Below are positions 28,689 through 39,300 of a stretch of DNA of 64,000 nt, one piece after another (position 1 is the stretch's first letter; each line of letters begins with the position of its first letter). The translations under genes and the position numbers were made by a program. The notes below the pieces were generated by a model that saw nothing but the letters and a program-made list of their open reading frames with translations, did not search any database and was not told the origin of the DNA. Source of the DNA: Rhodospirillales bacterium (GTDB lineage Bacteria; Pseudomonadota; Alphaproteobacteria; Rhodospirillales; WMHbin7); NCBI GenBank assembly GCA_016215555.1, contig JACRJC010000006.1:1-64000 (forward strand). Direction: 5' to 3'.

Positions 28689-28711
28689 AATTTCCCGAAC
28701 GACTTCATTCA

Positions 28712-28838
28712 CCATCCTTCGAGGCTCGCTCCGCTCGCACCTCAGGATGAGGATTGTTCCATTGTTACAAATGTTATCCTCATGCTGAGGAGGATGCGCA
28801 GCATCCGTCTCGAAGCACGAGGATAATTGGCGTTTTCT
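28712..28838. repeat. Dispersed palindromic repeat (family B)
   Basis: The sequence begins CATCCTTCGAGGCTCGCTCC and ends GAGGATAATTGGCGTTTTCT. Its second half (28774-28838) is almost identical to 55715-55779. Inner parts pair as CTCATGCTGAGGAGGATGCG with its complement-like flanks. It fills the gap between the convergent HD-GYP-like and nadB genes. Similar CTTCGAGAC / CTCAGGATGAG palindromes are widespread in alphaproteobacterial intergenic regions. Confidence 0.8.
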
Positions 28839-28852
28839 ACAAGCTGGAATAA

Positions 28853-30466
28853 CTATTCCGGTCTGAAATTGGGCGGCGTCAGAATGGTGGGGTGGGCCAG
28901 TTTCGAACTGTCGGGAACCGGGTAATCCAGCGTGTAATGCAGGCCCCGGCTTTCCTTGCGTTCCATCGCCGAACGGATGATGAGGTCGGCCACCACGGCC
29001 AGGTTGCGCATTTCCAGCAAGTCGTTGCGTACCTTGAAACTGCCGTAATATTCGGCGATTTCGCCCAACAGCAGATCGACGCGCCGCTTGGCGCGTTCCA
29101 GGCGCTTGGTGGTGCGCACGATGCCGACATAATCCCACATGAACAGGCGCAATTCGTCCCAGTTGTGCGAGACCACCACTTCCTCGTCGGAATCGGTGAC
29201 CCAGCTTTCGTCCCAGGGCGGCAGAAACGGCGGCGTGGGGGTGTTGGGCAGCTTGGAGCGAATGTCCGCGGCGGCGGCGCTGCCGAAGACGAAACATTCC
29301 AGCAGTGAATTGCTGGCCATGCGGTTGGCGCCGTGCAGCCCGGTATAGGCGACCTCGCCGATGGCGTAAAGTCCCGGAATGTCGGTGCGCCCCGACAGAT
29401 CGGTGATGACCCCGCCGCAGGTGTAATGGGCGGCGGGAACGACGGGAATGGGTTCCACCGTCATGTCGAAGCCGAATTCCAGGCATTTAGCGTAGACGGT
29501 GGGGAAGTGTTCCTTGATGAAATCGGGAGGCTGATGGCTGATGTCCAGCCAGACATGGTCAAGACCCAGACGTTTCATTTCATGGTCGATGGCCCGGGCC
29601 ACGACGTCGCGCGGCGCCAGTTCGGCCATGGGATGGAAGCGGGGCATGAAGCGTTCGCCGCCGGGGCTCAGCAGCAGGCGTCCGCCTTCGCCGCGCACGG
29701 CTTCGGTCACCAAAAAGCCCTTGGCCTTGGGGTGGTAAAGACAGGTCGGGTGAAACTGGCAGAATTCCATATTGGCGACGCGGGCCCCGGCGCGCCAGGC
29801 CATGGCGATGCCGTCGCCGGTGCAACTGTCGGGATTGCTGGTGTAGAGATAGACCTTGCTGGCGCCGCCGGTGGCCAGCACCACTTTGCGGGCGCGGAAC
29901 AGGCGCACATGGCCGGCGGCGCGGTCCAGCGCATAGGCGCCGACGCAGCGCCCCGTTTTGCCTTCGCGGATAAGGTCGATGGCGACATGGTTCTCGAACA
30001 ATTGCACGCGCTCGGCGTGCCTGGCCTTGTCTTCCAGCGCCGTCTCCACGGCCATGCCGGTGGCGTCGGCGGCATGCACGACCCGGCGCTTGGAATGACC
30101 GCCCTCGCGGGTCAGATGCAGAATCTTGCGGCCCTTGGCGTCGGTCTCGGTGGTGAAGCTGACGCCGTAATCGAGCAGCTTTTCGATGGCTGCCCGCGCC
30201 CGCCCGGCCACGAAGCGCACAGCCTTTTCGTCGCACAGGCCACCGCCGGCCAGCAGCGTGTCCTTGACATGGGTGTCGATGCTGTCTTCTTCGGAAAAGA
30301 CGGCGGCGATTCCGCCTTGGGCGTAATAGGTGCTGCCTTCGCGCAATTCGTGCTTGGACAGAACGGCGATCTTGGCCTGGGGCGGCATTTCAAGGGCCAG
30401 AGTCAGGCCGGCGGCGCCGCTGCCGATCACCAGCACGTCGAACAGCAATTCATCCTGGTCAGTCAT
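28853..30466 (-). CDS. nadB: L-aspartate oxidase
   Basis: NadB is an FAD enzyme that oxidises L-aspartate to iminoaspartate, the first step of de novo NAD synthesis, 537 aa. It has an N-terminal dinucleotide fold [18 protein letters not shown], the flavin-linked [19 protein letters not shown] segment, [36 protein letters not shown] and [21 protein letters not shown]. The succinate dehydrogenase-like C-terminal helical domain follows. ATG 30466 (MTDQDELL) is chosen over the longer frame to 30532 because it overlaps the nadC stop by 8 bp and gives the normal N-terminus. It is the third gene of nadA-nadC-nadB. Confidence 0.95.
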   Translation of the reverse strand: MTDQDELLFDVLVIGSGAAGLTLALEMPPQAKIAVLSKHELREGSTYYAQGGIAAVFSEEDSIDTHVKDTLLAGGGLCDEKAVRFVAGRARAAIEKLLDYGVSFTTETDAKGRKILHLTREGGHSKRRVVHAADATGMAVETALEDKARHAERVQLFENHVAIDLIREGKTGRCVGAYALDRAAGHVRLFRARKVVLATGGASKVYLYTSNPDSCTGDGIAMAWRAGARVANMEFCQFHPTCLYHPKAKGFLVTEAVRGEGGRLLLSPGGERFMPRFHPMAELAPRDVVARAIDHEMKRLGLDHVWLDISHQPPDFIKEHFPTVYAKCLEFGFDMTVEPIPVVPAAHYTCGGVITDLSGRTDIPGLYAIGEVAYTGLHGANRMASNSLLECFVFGSAAAADIRSKLPNTPTPPFLPPWDESWVTDSDEEVVVSHNWDELRLFMWDYVGIVRTTKRLERAKRRVDLLLGEIAEYYGSFKVRNDLLEMRNLAVVADLIIRSAMERKESRGLHYTLDYPVPDSSKLAHPTILTPPNFRPE

Positions 30467-31319
30467 GGGTTTGCCAATCCAATCCGATGTCCACCGCCGG
30501 TGCCGATTGCGTGAGCCGTCCAACCGAAACATAATCGACGCCGGTTTCGGCGATGGCTCGAATGGTTTCCAAGGTCACCCCCCCCGACGCTTCGAGGGGA
30601 ATTTGACCGGCGACCAGATTGACGGCTTCGGTCAGCGTCGGCGCCATCATATTGTCAAGCAAGATGAGGTCGGCGCCGGCATCCAGCGCCTCCTGCACTT
30701 GGGCCAGGGTGTCGCATTCGGCCTCGATGTTGGGGCGATGGTCGGCCTTGGCGCGCCGGATCGCCTCGCCCACCGAGCCGCAGACGGCGACATGATTGTC
30801 CTTGATTAAGACGCCGTCATAAAGCCCCATGCGGTGATTCATAGCGCCACCCATCCGGCTGGCATATTTGGCCAGGCGGCGCAGGCCGGGAATGGTTTTT
30901 CTGGTGTCCAGCAGCATGCAACCCGTACCGGCGATGGCGTCGGCATAGCGGCGGGTCAGGGTGGCGATGCCCGACAGATGCTGCAACAGGTTCAGCGCCG
31001 TGCGTTCGGCGGTCAGCAAGCCCTGGGCCGGTCCTTCGATACGGGCGATGACGGCGCCGGCGTCAAGCCGCTCGCCATCCCGGGCCAGGGGCGTGAAGAC
31101 GGATGCGGGTTCGACTTGCGCAAAGACGCGCTCGGCAATGGCGATGCCGGCCAGGATGATCGGCTCGCGGGCGGCCATGACGCCCTTGAAGCGGGTTTCC
31201 TTGGGGACGACCGAAGCCGAGGTGATGTCGCCGTCGCCCACATCCTCGGCCAGCGCCGCATCGATGACGCGCCGGACGTCGGCTTCGTCCAAACCCTCGG
31301 GCAGTTTACTGGGCGGCAT
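30459..31319 (-). CDS. nadC: Nicotinate-nucleotide pyrophosphorylase (carboxylating)
   Basis: NadC converts quinolinate and PRPP to nicotinate mononucleotide, 286 aa. Family motifs are [79 protein letters not shown] and [25 protein letters not shown]. Its start overlaps the nadA stop by 14 bp, and its stop overlaps nadB, so the three genes are translationally coupled. Confidence 0.96.
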   Translation of the reverse strand: MPPSKLPEGLDEADVRRVIDAALAEDVGDGDITSASVVPKETRFKGVMAAREPIILAGIAIAERVFAQVEPASVFTPLARDGERLDAGAVIARIEGPAQGLLTAERTALNLLQHLSGIATLTRRYADAIAGTGCMLLDTRKTIPGLRRLAKYASRMGGAMNHRMGLYDGVLIKDNHVAVCGSVGEAIRRAKADHRPNIEAECDTLAQVQEALDAGADLILLDNMMAPTLTEAVNLVAGQIPLEASGGVTLETIRAIAETGVDYVSVGRLTQSAPAVDIGLDWQTHD

Positions 31320-32334
31320 TGGGAACGCTTGCCGCCAGCGGAATGGAAGCCGACAATTCCAGCATGCGGTCCAAAGGCTTCAGGGCCGCCACGCGCAGGC
31401 TTTCCGGAATCTCGATGAAGGGCGCTTCATTGACCAGGGCCAGATAAATCTTTTCCAGCGTGTTGAGCGCCATGAAGGGGCAGCGGGCGCAGTCGCAGGA
31501 ACCGTCGGCGCCCGGGGCGGCGATGAATTTCTTGCGCGGCGCCGCCTTTTCCATCTGGTGGATGATATGTTTCTCGGTGGCGATGATGAATTCCGGCGCG
31601 TCCGACTTCAGCACGAAATCGAGAATGCCCCTTGTCGAGCCGATATGGTCGGCATGGGCCAGGATGGTTTCCGGACATTCGGGGTGGGCGGCGATCTTGG
31701 CCTGGGGGTGCAGGGTTTTCAGCTTGATCAGTTCGCGTTCCGAGAATTGCTCGTGGATGATGCAGGTGCCCGGCCACAGCACCATATTCTCGCGTCCGGT
31801 GCGGCGCTTGAGATAGGCGCCGAGATGGCGGTCGGGGGCGAACAGGATGGGCTGGCTGTCTTTAAGCGAGCGGATGATGGTTTCGGCATTCGACGAGGTG
31901 ACGATGATGTCCGACAGCGCCTTCACCTCGGCCGAACAGTTGATATAGGTGATGGCGGTATGGTCGGGATAGAGCTTGCGCATGCGGGCGAAATCCTCGG
32001 GTTTGCAACCGTCTTCCAGCGAGCAGCCGGCCTCGGCGTCGGGGATCAGCACCAGCTTTTTGGGGCTGAGAATTTTCGCCACTTCGCCCATGAAGCGAAC
32101 GCCGCAAAATAGGATGACGTCGGCATTGGTGGCCGCCGCCCGGCGCGACAGATCCAAGGAATCGCCGACGAAATCGGCCAGATCCTGGATTTCGCCGTCC
32201 TGATAGTAATGGGCCAGGATGACGGCGTTCTTCTCTTTCTTCAAACGCTCGATCTCGGCAATCAGATCCAGTGTCGGATCGATATCCTTTTCCGTCCGGG
32301 CCTGGGGGCCGGGCAGGACGACGGTGTCGGTCAT
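31306..32334 (-). CDS. nadA: Quinolinate synthase
   Basis: NadA condenses iminoaspartate with dihydroxyacetone phosphate to quinolinate using a [4Fe-4S] cluster, 342 aa. Visible motifs are VILAHYYQDGEIQDLADFVGDSL, ILFCGVRFMGEVAKILSP, YINCSAEVKALSDIIVTSSN, HPECPETILAHADHIGSTRG and the C-terminal CDCARCPFMALNTLEKI. Cluster cysteines are available in FCGVRF, HPECPE and the CxxCP region. The start is supported by GGAGC upstream of ATG 32334. It is the first gene of the NAD operon. Confidence 0.96.
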   Translation of the reverse strand: MTDTVVLPGPQARTEKDIDPTLDLIAEIERLKKEKNAVILAHYYQDGEIQDLADFVGDSLDLSRRAAATNADVILFCGVRFMGEVAKILSPKKLVLIPDAEAGCSLEDGCKPEDFARMRKLYPDHTAITYINCSAEVKALSDIIVTSSNAETIIRSLKDSQPILFAPDRHLGAYLKRRTGRENMVLWPGTCIIHEQFSERELIKLKTLHPQAKIAAHPECPETILAHADHIGSTRGILDFVLKSDAPEFIIATEKHIIHQMEKAAPRKKFIAAPGADGSCDCARCPFMALNTLEKIYLALVNEAPFIEIPESLRVAALKPLDRMLELSASIPLAASVPNAAQ

Positions 32335-32461
32335 GTCTGCTCCAAATGAAGGAGGACCGCCCGCGCTCCAAGGCGGCCCCGAATGCGAGACCAGTTTATT
32401 CGCAAACGCCCTTCTATTGGCAACAAATATTCAGGCTTTGCCGCTACCCGTTGGAGTGGGG

Positions 32462-33436
32462 TTAGTGCTCGGGTTTGCAGATGTCGCCATTCTTGATGGC
32501 CGCCAGAGTTCGAAGGACCAGACCGGAAATAACCAAGGTCAGCAGCGCCAGCAGGGCGTCGCCCAGCCAAAGATAGAATTTCGTGCCGCTGTCCTGACCC
32601 ATCAGGAAGGTGGCGATGGTGAAGGCGGCCAGGGGGAAGGAATAGGCCCACCAGGAAAGGGCGAAACCCAGCTTGGCGAATTTCGGCAATTGGGCCAGCA
32701 GCAGCAGAAAGAAGAAGACGGCGGCGAAATAGAGCAGCCGGGCCGTGGGATCGATGACGCCGGTCAGGGCGACCCAGGAGACGAAGCCGACCGAGGGCGG
32801 CGCCAGCAGGATCGCCAGGGTCGGAACAAGCTTGCCCGGCAGCGGGCTGTGAAAGAACAGCCGGTTGATGATGATGGTCAGCAAGACGATCCAGAACAGA
32901 ATGCCGATGGTGAAGAAAAGCCACGAGATGTCGGCGGGCGCATGCTGCACGCCGACGATCGGCACCAGCACATTGCCGACCACGGGAATGAACCAGGCCG
33001 GATTGGAATGCGTGATTTCAAATCGGCTGTGATTGATCCAAGCCGTCATCACCGACAGCGTCATGCCCAGATGGGCCGTCGCCCCGGCCATCCATAACAG
33101 GAGGGACAGGCCGTCATGAATCCCGTGCGCCGCCGTCGCCAGCAGAATCAGGCTGATCGAGATGGCCGGGAAGAAGCTGATGCGCACCGGATGAGTCCAT
33201 TCCTCGGCGACCGCCTGGGGATGGGCCATGACTTTGCGCAGATAGATGGCGGCCAGGAACAGAAACAATCCTGCGGTCAGAACGAAAAGAATCACGCTGG
33301 TCTGGTGCCCCAGCTCGTGGACTTTTTCGAAGCGGCGCACGGCCAAGGTCAGACCGGAAAGTCCCATGACGGTGGCGAAGAAGGACACCGGAAAATCGCG
33401 CAGGCGATTGGGTTCCTGATGTGAGTTTGCGGTCAT
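32462..33436 (-). CDS. TDT/SLAC1-family permease (TehA-like)
   Basis: This is an integral membrane protein of 324 aa with about ten helices. It starts LRDFPVSFFATVMGLSGLTLAV, the TehA/SLAC1 signature around the first helix. Other conserved parts are HPVRISFFPAISISLILLATA, NPAWFIPVVGNVLVPIVGVQHA, LLAPPSVGFVSWVALTG and LGFALSWWAYSFPLAAFTIAT. The family includes tellurite-resistance TehA, malate permease Mae1 and anion channels; an anion or dicarboxylate role is likely, but the substrate is unknown. A perfect TATAAT lies 23 bp upstream on the minus strand (33459-33464) and GGAG precedes the ATG. Confidence 0.85.
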   Translation of the reverse strand: MTANSHQEPNRLRDFPVSFFATVMGLSGLTLAVRRFEKVHELGHQTSVILFVLTAGLFLFLAAIYLRKVMAHPQAVAEEWTHPVRISFFPAISISLILLATAAHGIHDGLSLLLWMAGATAHLGMTLSVMTAWINHSRFEITHSNPAWFIPVVGNVLVPIVGVQHAPADISWLFFTIGILFWIVLLTIIINRLFFHSPLPGKLVPTLAILLAPPSVGFVSWVALTGVIDPTARLLYFAAVFFFLLLLAQLPKFAKLGFALSWWAYSFPLAAFTIATFLMGQDSGTKFYLWLGDALLALLTLVISGLVLRTLAAIKNGDICKPEH

Positions 33437-33513
33437 GGGGGCTCCACTATTAAATTAGATTATACTAATATGGAGGTCGGGCGGAGGTTTACAAAGAGAA
33501 TTCGCAAACCGGG

Positions 33514-34980
33514 CTATCTTGCGTACAAATCCTTGAACCGCAGGCGCAGCAGGTTCTTTTGCACTTTCCCCATGGCGTTGCGTGGTAATTCATCGATAAG
33601 AATCAATTTCTTGGGAAGTTTGAACCTGGCCAGCCGCTCCTTCAAGGCATCCAGAAGGGCGGCTTCGTCCCAGTTCGTGCCGGCCTTTGGCACCACGGCG
33701 GCGGTGACTCCTTCGCCGAAATCGGGATGGGCGACGCCGAAGACGGCGCTTTCCAGAACGCCGGGCAGGGCGTCGATCTCGTTTTCGACTTCCTTGGGAT
33801 AGACGTTGAATCCCCCTGAAATGACCAGATCCTTGGCCCGGCCGACGATATGGACATAACCGTCCTCGTCGATCCGGCCCAAATCGCCGGTGATGAAATA
33901 GCCGTCCTCCTTGAATTCGGCCTTGGTTTTCTCCTCGTTGCGCCAATAGCCTTTGCTGACATTGGGCCCCTTGACCTCGATCATGCCAACCTCGCCGCCA
34001 TCGATGCGCAAACTGACGCCTGGAAGGGGAAAGCCGACCGAGCCCGGCCTGCGCTCGCCATCATAGGGGTTCGAGCTGTTCATATTGGATTCGGTCAGGC
34101 CATAGCGTTCCAGAATGGCGTGGCCGGTTTTCTCCTGCCATTGGCGATGCGTTTCGGCCAGCAAGGGCGCCGAGCCCGAGATGAACAAACGCATATGCCG
34201 GGTCGCATCGGCATTCAGGCGGGGATGCGCCAGCAGCCTTGTATAGAAGGTCGGCACGCCCATCATGACGGTGGCGCCGCGCAAATGATCCAGCACCAGA
34301 TCAGCCTCGAAGCGGGGCAGAAAAAGCATGGCAGCGCCGGCCATCAGCACGGTATTGGTGGCGACGAACAGGCCATGCGAATGATGGATGGGCAGGGCAT
34401 GCAGCAGCACATCGGCCTGCGTGAAGCGCCAGGCGTCGGCCAATGTTTGCGCGTTCGACAACAGATTGCCATGGGTCAGCATGGCGCCCTTAGAACGTCC
34501 GGTGGTGCCAGATGTGTACAGGATGGCCGCCAGATCGTCTTCTTGGCGCAAAACGTCTGAAAAATGTTCCGATTGCGAATCTGCCAAATCCATCAGCGAG
34601 CCTTGGCCTTGCCCGTCCAAGGTCAGGGCGCGCATGGACGGATTGCCGGCCCTGTCCGGATCGCAGACCAACAGGCCCGGTTCGGCGTCGGCCAGGAAAT
34701 AATCCAGTTCGGCCCTGGTATAGGCGCTGTTCAGGGGCAGATAGACCAGACCGGCCCGGACGCAGGCCAGATATAGCAGCAGGGCGGGCAGGCATTTTTC
34801 GGTTTGCGCGGCCAATCGGTCGCCTGGTTTCAATCCCAGGGAAACCAAGCCGTTGGCAAGCCGACCGGTCGCCGAAAGCATGTCGCCATAGGTTATCCCG
34901 GCGCAGCCGGGGCCGTCGGCGAAGCGGCGATCCTTCTCCGGCATGGCGGCGCGGACGGCATTGAAGAAATGGTTGCTCAT
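33514..34980 (-). CDS. matB: Malonyl-CoA synthetase (MatB-like AMP-forming ligase)
   Basis: This is an acyl-adenylate-forming ligase of 488 aa that activates malonate with ATP and CoA. Motifs are ILYTSGTTGRSKGAMLTHGNL (P-loop), LPIHHSHGLFVATN, ERYGLTESNMNSSNPYDGERRPGSVG, YFITGDLGRIDEDGYVHIVGRAKDLVISGG and the catalytic Lys in PRNAMGKVQKNLLR. MatB proteins share the TESNMNSSNPY-type substrate loop. The frame continues 330 bp further upstream, but that part is the antisense-like frame over the decarboxylase gene. ATG 34980 overlaps the upstream stop (ATGA), so malonyl-CoA synthetase and decarboxylase are coupled. Confidence 0.92.
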   Translation of the reverse strand: MSNHFFNAVRAAMPEKDRRFADGPGCAGITYGDMLSATGRLANGLVSLGLKPGDRLAAQTEKCLPALLLYLACVRAGLVYLPLNSAYTRAELDYFLADAEPGLLVCDPDRAGNPSMRALTLDGQGQGSLMDLADSQSEHFSDVLRQEDDLAAILYTSGTTGRSKGAMLTHGNLLSNAQTLADAWRFTQADVLLHALPIHHSHGLFVATNTVLMAGAAMLFLPRFEADLVLDHLRGATVMMGVPTFYTRLLAHPRLNADATRHMRLFISGSAPLLAETHRQWQEKTGHAILERYGLTESNMNSSNPYDGERRPGSVGFPLPGVSLRIDGGEVGMIEVKGPNVSKGYWRNEEKTKAEFKEDGYFITGDLGRIDEDGYVHIVGRAKDLVISGGFNVYPKEVENEIDALPGVLESAVFGVAHPDFGEGVTAAVVPKAGTNWDEAALLDALKERLARFKLPKKLILIDELPRNAMGKVQKNLLRLRFKDLYAR

Positions 34981-36317
34981 TTCGCCTTTGCAGGGCCGCC
35001 GGCGCGGGCCAGTCTCATGATTTCCGGGCTGGCCGCCACTTCGTTGCGGGTGGCGAAGGCTTCGTGATTGGCCTCGATCTCGTCGAGCTTGTAGAGATAA
35101 TTGACCATCAGGCCGTAGGACTGGGCGATGCCCTTGGGCGAGGGATCGCCGGGAAAATTCAGCCGTTCCAGCTTGGCTCCGTTGCTTAAGTGAAAACGCG
35201 CCACCGGATCGATGATGCGACCCGTAGCGGTTCGCGCATGGATGAAATAGCGGGCCGCCAACGTCAGCAGAATGCGGCGCATCTCGGTCTGGCGGTCGGG
35301 GTTGTCTTGCCATTTGTTCTCGGCGATTCCGGCCAGGAAGGCCTCGTCGGATTGGCCAAGCCGCCCCTTGGCGGCTTCGTCGGCGATCCAGCCGGCGAAA
35401 CCCGGCACCGGCGACAAGGTTACGAATTGCGTCAGCTTTGGCAGTTCCAGGCGCAATTCCTCGACCACCTGCTTGATCAGGAAATTGCCGAACGAGATGC
35501 CGCGCAGACCATCTTGGCAGTTCGAGATGGAATAGAAGACGGCCGTTGTCGCCCGTTTGGGATCGAGGCTTTCCCGTTCGCCGTCCAGCACCTCGCCGAT
35601 GGCCGCAGGCATGTCGCCGGTCAGCGCCACTTCGACGAAGATCAGGGGATCGCCCGGCAATTGCGGATGGAAGAAGGCGAAGCAGCGCCGGTCGGCGGGT
35701 TCCAGGCGCTGGCGCAGATCGTCCCAGTCATCGATGGCGTGAACGGCCTCGTAGCGGATGATTCTCTCCAGGATGCTGGCCGGCGTGTTCCAGTCGATGC
35801 GTTCCAGAATCAGGAAACCGCGATTGAACCAGGAGGTGAAAAGGTGCTGGAAATCCTGATTCAGATATTCAAGCTGAGGGTGGTGGCGCAAATGCCGGAA
35901 CAGGCTTTCGCGCATGGCGACCAGACGCGCGACGCCGCCGGGGGCCAGATTGAGGCGGCGGATCAGTTCCTGGCGTCTGGGTTCCGAGGCCTTATGCAGG
36001 CCAAGCAGGGTTTCCTGGTTGGGCTCTTGGCCATAGGCGGTCTGGGCCCGCTCCACCCTGTCCGGGTCGGGCCCGAAACGCTGGGCCAGATCGAGCAGGA
36101 AGTCCAGGCGCCCGGCCTCGTCCAAACCGTCCCATTCGTCGAGGATGCGTTCGGCCAGAGCCACGCCCGAGGCCTCGCCCAGGCTGGAGAGCAGCGTCTC
36201 GCACTGGCGGCTTAACTGTCGGGCATCGCTTTTCGCGGCCACGGGAGCAAGCCCGGCCAAGGCGCGCCCGCGCTCGACGATGTTGCGCAACAGATCGCCC
36301 AGGATCGACGCTTTCAT
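34977..36317 (-). CDS. mcd: Malonyl-CoA decarboxylase
   Basis: This enzyme converts malonyl-CoA to acetyl-CoA and CO2, 446 aa. The N-terminal helical domain (about residues 1-180) is followed by the catalytic acetyltransferase-like domain. Motifs include YLNQDFQHLFTSWFNRGFLIL, RRCFAFFHPQLPGDPLIFVEVALTG, TTAVFYSISNCQDGLRGISFGNFLIKQVVEEL and FVTLSPVPGF, with ARFHLSNGAKLERLNFPGD near the C-terminus. ATG 36317 has a strong GGAGG. It lies 58 bp downstream of pyc and overlaps matB. Together with MatB it channels malonate to acetyl-CoA. Confidence 0.95.
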   Translation of the reverse strand: MKASILGDLLRNIVERGRALAGLAPVAAKSDARQLSRQCETLLSSLGEASGVALAERILDEWDGLDEAGRLDFLLDLAQRFGPDPDRVERAQTAYGQEPNQETLLGLHKASEPRRQELIRRLNLAPGGVARLVAMRESLFRHLRHHPQLEYLNQDFQHLFTSWFNRGFLILERIDWNTPASILERIIRYEAVHAIDDWDDLRQRLEPADRRCFAFFHPQLPGDPLIFVEVALTGDMPAAIGEVLDGERESLDPKRATTAVFYSISNCQDGLRGISFGNFLIKQVVEELRLELPKLTQFVTLSPVPGFAGWIADEAAKGRLGQSDEAFLAGIAENKWQDNPDRQTEMRRILLTLAARYFIHARTATGRIIDPVARFHLSNGAKLERLNFPGDPSPKGIAQSYGLMVNYLYKLDEIEANHEAFATRNEVAASPEIMRLARAGGPAKAK

Positions 36318-36375
36318 CAATAACCTCCAGCTTGCGCCCTCATTCTAGCCGAGGCGGCGCAAGAGGGCGAGTGGG

Positions 36376-39300
36376 CTATTCGCCGCCGCCCGACATGGTC
36401 ACCAGCAGATCCTTGGCGTCGATGGCGTCGCCGGAATGAACATGGATTTTCTGCACAATGCCGTCGGCCTCGGCCCGCACGGCGGTTTCCATCTTCATGG
36501 CCTCGATGGACAAAAGCGCATCGCCCCTGGCCACCTTCTGGCCCTTGGTGACGGCGACGCTGACCACCGTTCCCGGCATCGGAGCGCCTACTTCCAGCGG
36601 ATTGTTCTCGGTTGCCTTGGGGCGCGCCTGGCGGATCGGCGTGCGCTTCTTGTCGGCGACGCGCACCGAACGCGGCTGACCGTTCAGTTCGAAGAAGACC
36701 GTGGCCTCGCCGGCTTCGTCGGCCTCGCTGGTGGTGAGATAGCGCACGATCAGGGCCCGGCCCGGCCCGATATGGATGGAGATTTCCTGATCGGGCTGCA
36801 TGCCGTGAAAAAAGACCGGCGTCGGCAGCACGCTGACGTCGCCGAACTGCTTATGATGCTCGGCGTAATCCAGGAACACCTTGGGATACATCAGATAGGA
36901 AGCCAGTTCGTCGTCGCTGATGGCGCGCCCGACGCGATTCTCGACATCGGTTTTGGTCGCCGCCAGATCGACCGCCGGCAGCACTTCGCCGGGCCGCACG
37001 GTAATCGGCTTTTGGTCTTTCAGCACCTTCTTTTGCAGCTCGGCGGGGAAGCCGCCATAGGGCTGGCCCATATCGCCCCTAAAGAACGAGACCACGGAAT
37101 CCGGGAAAGCGATTTCGCGCCCGGGATCCATGACCATTTCCGGCGTCAGGCTGTTGGTGACCATCATCAGCGCCATGTCGCCGACCACTTTCGAACTGGG
37201 CGTCACCTTGACGATGTCGCCGAACAGATGGTTGACGTCGGCATAGGCTCTGGCGATGTCCAGCCAGTGCTTTTCCAACCCCATCGAACGGGCCTGTTCC
37301 TTGAGATTCGTGAACTGGCCGCCCGGCATTTCATGCAGATAGACTTCCGAGGCGCCGGTGGTCTGGAAGGCCTCGAAGGCGCCGTAATTACGCCGCACCT
37401 GTTCCCAATAGCCCGAGATGGCGCGGATGGATTCGCTTGACAGGCCGGTGTCGCGTTCGGTGTTGCGAAGCGCTTCGACGATCGAGCCCAGACAGGGCTG
37501 CGATGTGGTGCCGCTAAAGGAATCCATGGCCGCATCGACCGCATCGACGCCGGCTTCCACCGCCGCCAGAATGCTGGCCGCCGCGATGCCGCTGGTGTCG
37601 TGGGTATGGAAATGGACGGGGATGGCCACTTCCTCTTTCAAGGCCTTGACCAGCACACGGGCGGCGGCGGGTTTCAGCAATCCGGCCATGTCCTTGATGC
37701 CCAGGATATGGGCGCCGGCCTTCTCCAACTGCTTGGCCATGCCGACATAGTATTTCAGATCGTATTTGGCGCGCTTGGGGTCCAGGATGTCGCCGGTATA
37801 GCAGACGGCGGCCTCGCACAGCTTGCCGGTTTCGACCACGGCGTCGATGGCGACGCGCATATTCTCGACCCAGTTCAGGGAATCGAAAACGCGGAACAGA
37901 TCCATGCCCGCTTCGGCCGAGCGCTGGACGAAATACTGCACGACGTTGTCGGGATAGTTGGTGTAGCCGACGCCGTTGGCCGAGCGCAGCAGCATCTGGG
38001 TCAGAATATTGGGGGCCAGGCGCTTCAGTTCGCGCAGACGCTCCCAGGGGTCTTCGCGCAGGAAGCGCATGGCGACGTCGAAGGTGGCCCCGCCCCAGCA
38101 TTCCAGCGAGAACAGGCTGGGGGTCAGACGGGCATAGGCAGGCGCGATGGCGTACATGTCGTGGCCGCGCATGCGCGTCGCCAGCAGCGACTGGTGGGCG
38201 TCGCGCATGGTGGTGTCGGTGACCAGGACGCGCTTTTGCGCCAGCATCCAGTCGGCAAAACCCTTGGCGCCCAGATTCTCCAATTGCTGGCGGGTGCCGG
38301 GCTGCCATTCCTCGGGCAGATCGTGCGGGGCGTGCGGAGAAGCGAAGCTGTCGGGCGCCTTGCGGCCCTTGGTTTCCGGATTGCCGTTGACCATCACCTC
38401 GCCGATGAAATTCAACAGGCGGGTGGCGCGGTCGCGGCGCTTGGGGAAGTGAAACAGTTCAGGCGTTTCGTCGATGAATTTGGTGGTGTAATCGCCGTTC
38501 AGGAATTGCGGATGATTGACCACGTTTTCCAGGAATCGCAGATTGGTTTTCACGCCGCGCACGCGAAATTCTCGAAGCGCCCGGTCCATGCGGAAGATGG
38601 CGTCTTCCGGCTCCTGGGCCATGGCCGTCACCTTGACCAGCAGGGAATCGTAATAGCGGGTGATTCTGGCGCCGGAATAGGCGGTGCCGGCGTCCAGGCG
38701 CACGCCGAAACCGGCGGCGCTGCGGTAATTGGTGATCTGGCCGTAGTCGGGGGCGAAATCCTTCTCGGGGTCTTCCGCCGTGACGCGGCACTGCAGGGCG
38801 TGGCCTTGCAGCGGAATGTCCTTCTGGGCGGGCAGGCCGCTGCCGCTTTCGCCGATCTTGTTGCCCTCGGCGACCAGAATCTGGGCGCGGATAAGGTCGA
38901 TGCCGGTGATGCATTCGGTCACCGTATGTTCGACCTGAATGCGCGGATTGACCTCGATGAAATAGAAGGCTCCGGTGTCGGCGTCCTGCAGGAATTCCAC
39001 CGTGCCGGCATTCTTGTAGTTAGCCGTGCGGGCCAGCTTCAGGGCATATCCGGTCAATTCATCGCGCTGCTTCTGATCGAAATAGGGGGCGGGGGCGCGT
39101 TCGACCACCTTCTGATGGCGGCGCTGCACCGTGCAGTCGCGCTCATAGAAATGAACCACGTTGCCATGCGAATCGCCCAGGATCTGCACTTCGACATGGC
39201 GGGCCCGCTTGACCAGCTTTTCCAGATAGATTTCGTCGTTGCCGAAGGCGGCCTTGGCCTCGCGCCTGGCCGCACCCACATTTTCCAGCAATTGGTCGGC

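Noticed and set aside
35003-35313. N-terminal extension of the malonyl-CoA synthetase frame
   Set aside because: The extension is an out-of-frame reading of the decarboxylase gene; the ATGA overlap at 34977-34980 gives the natural start.
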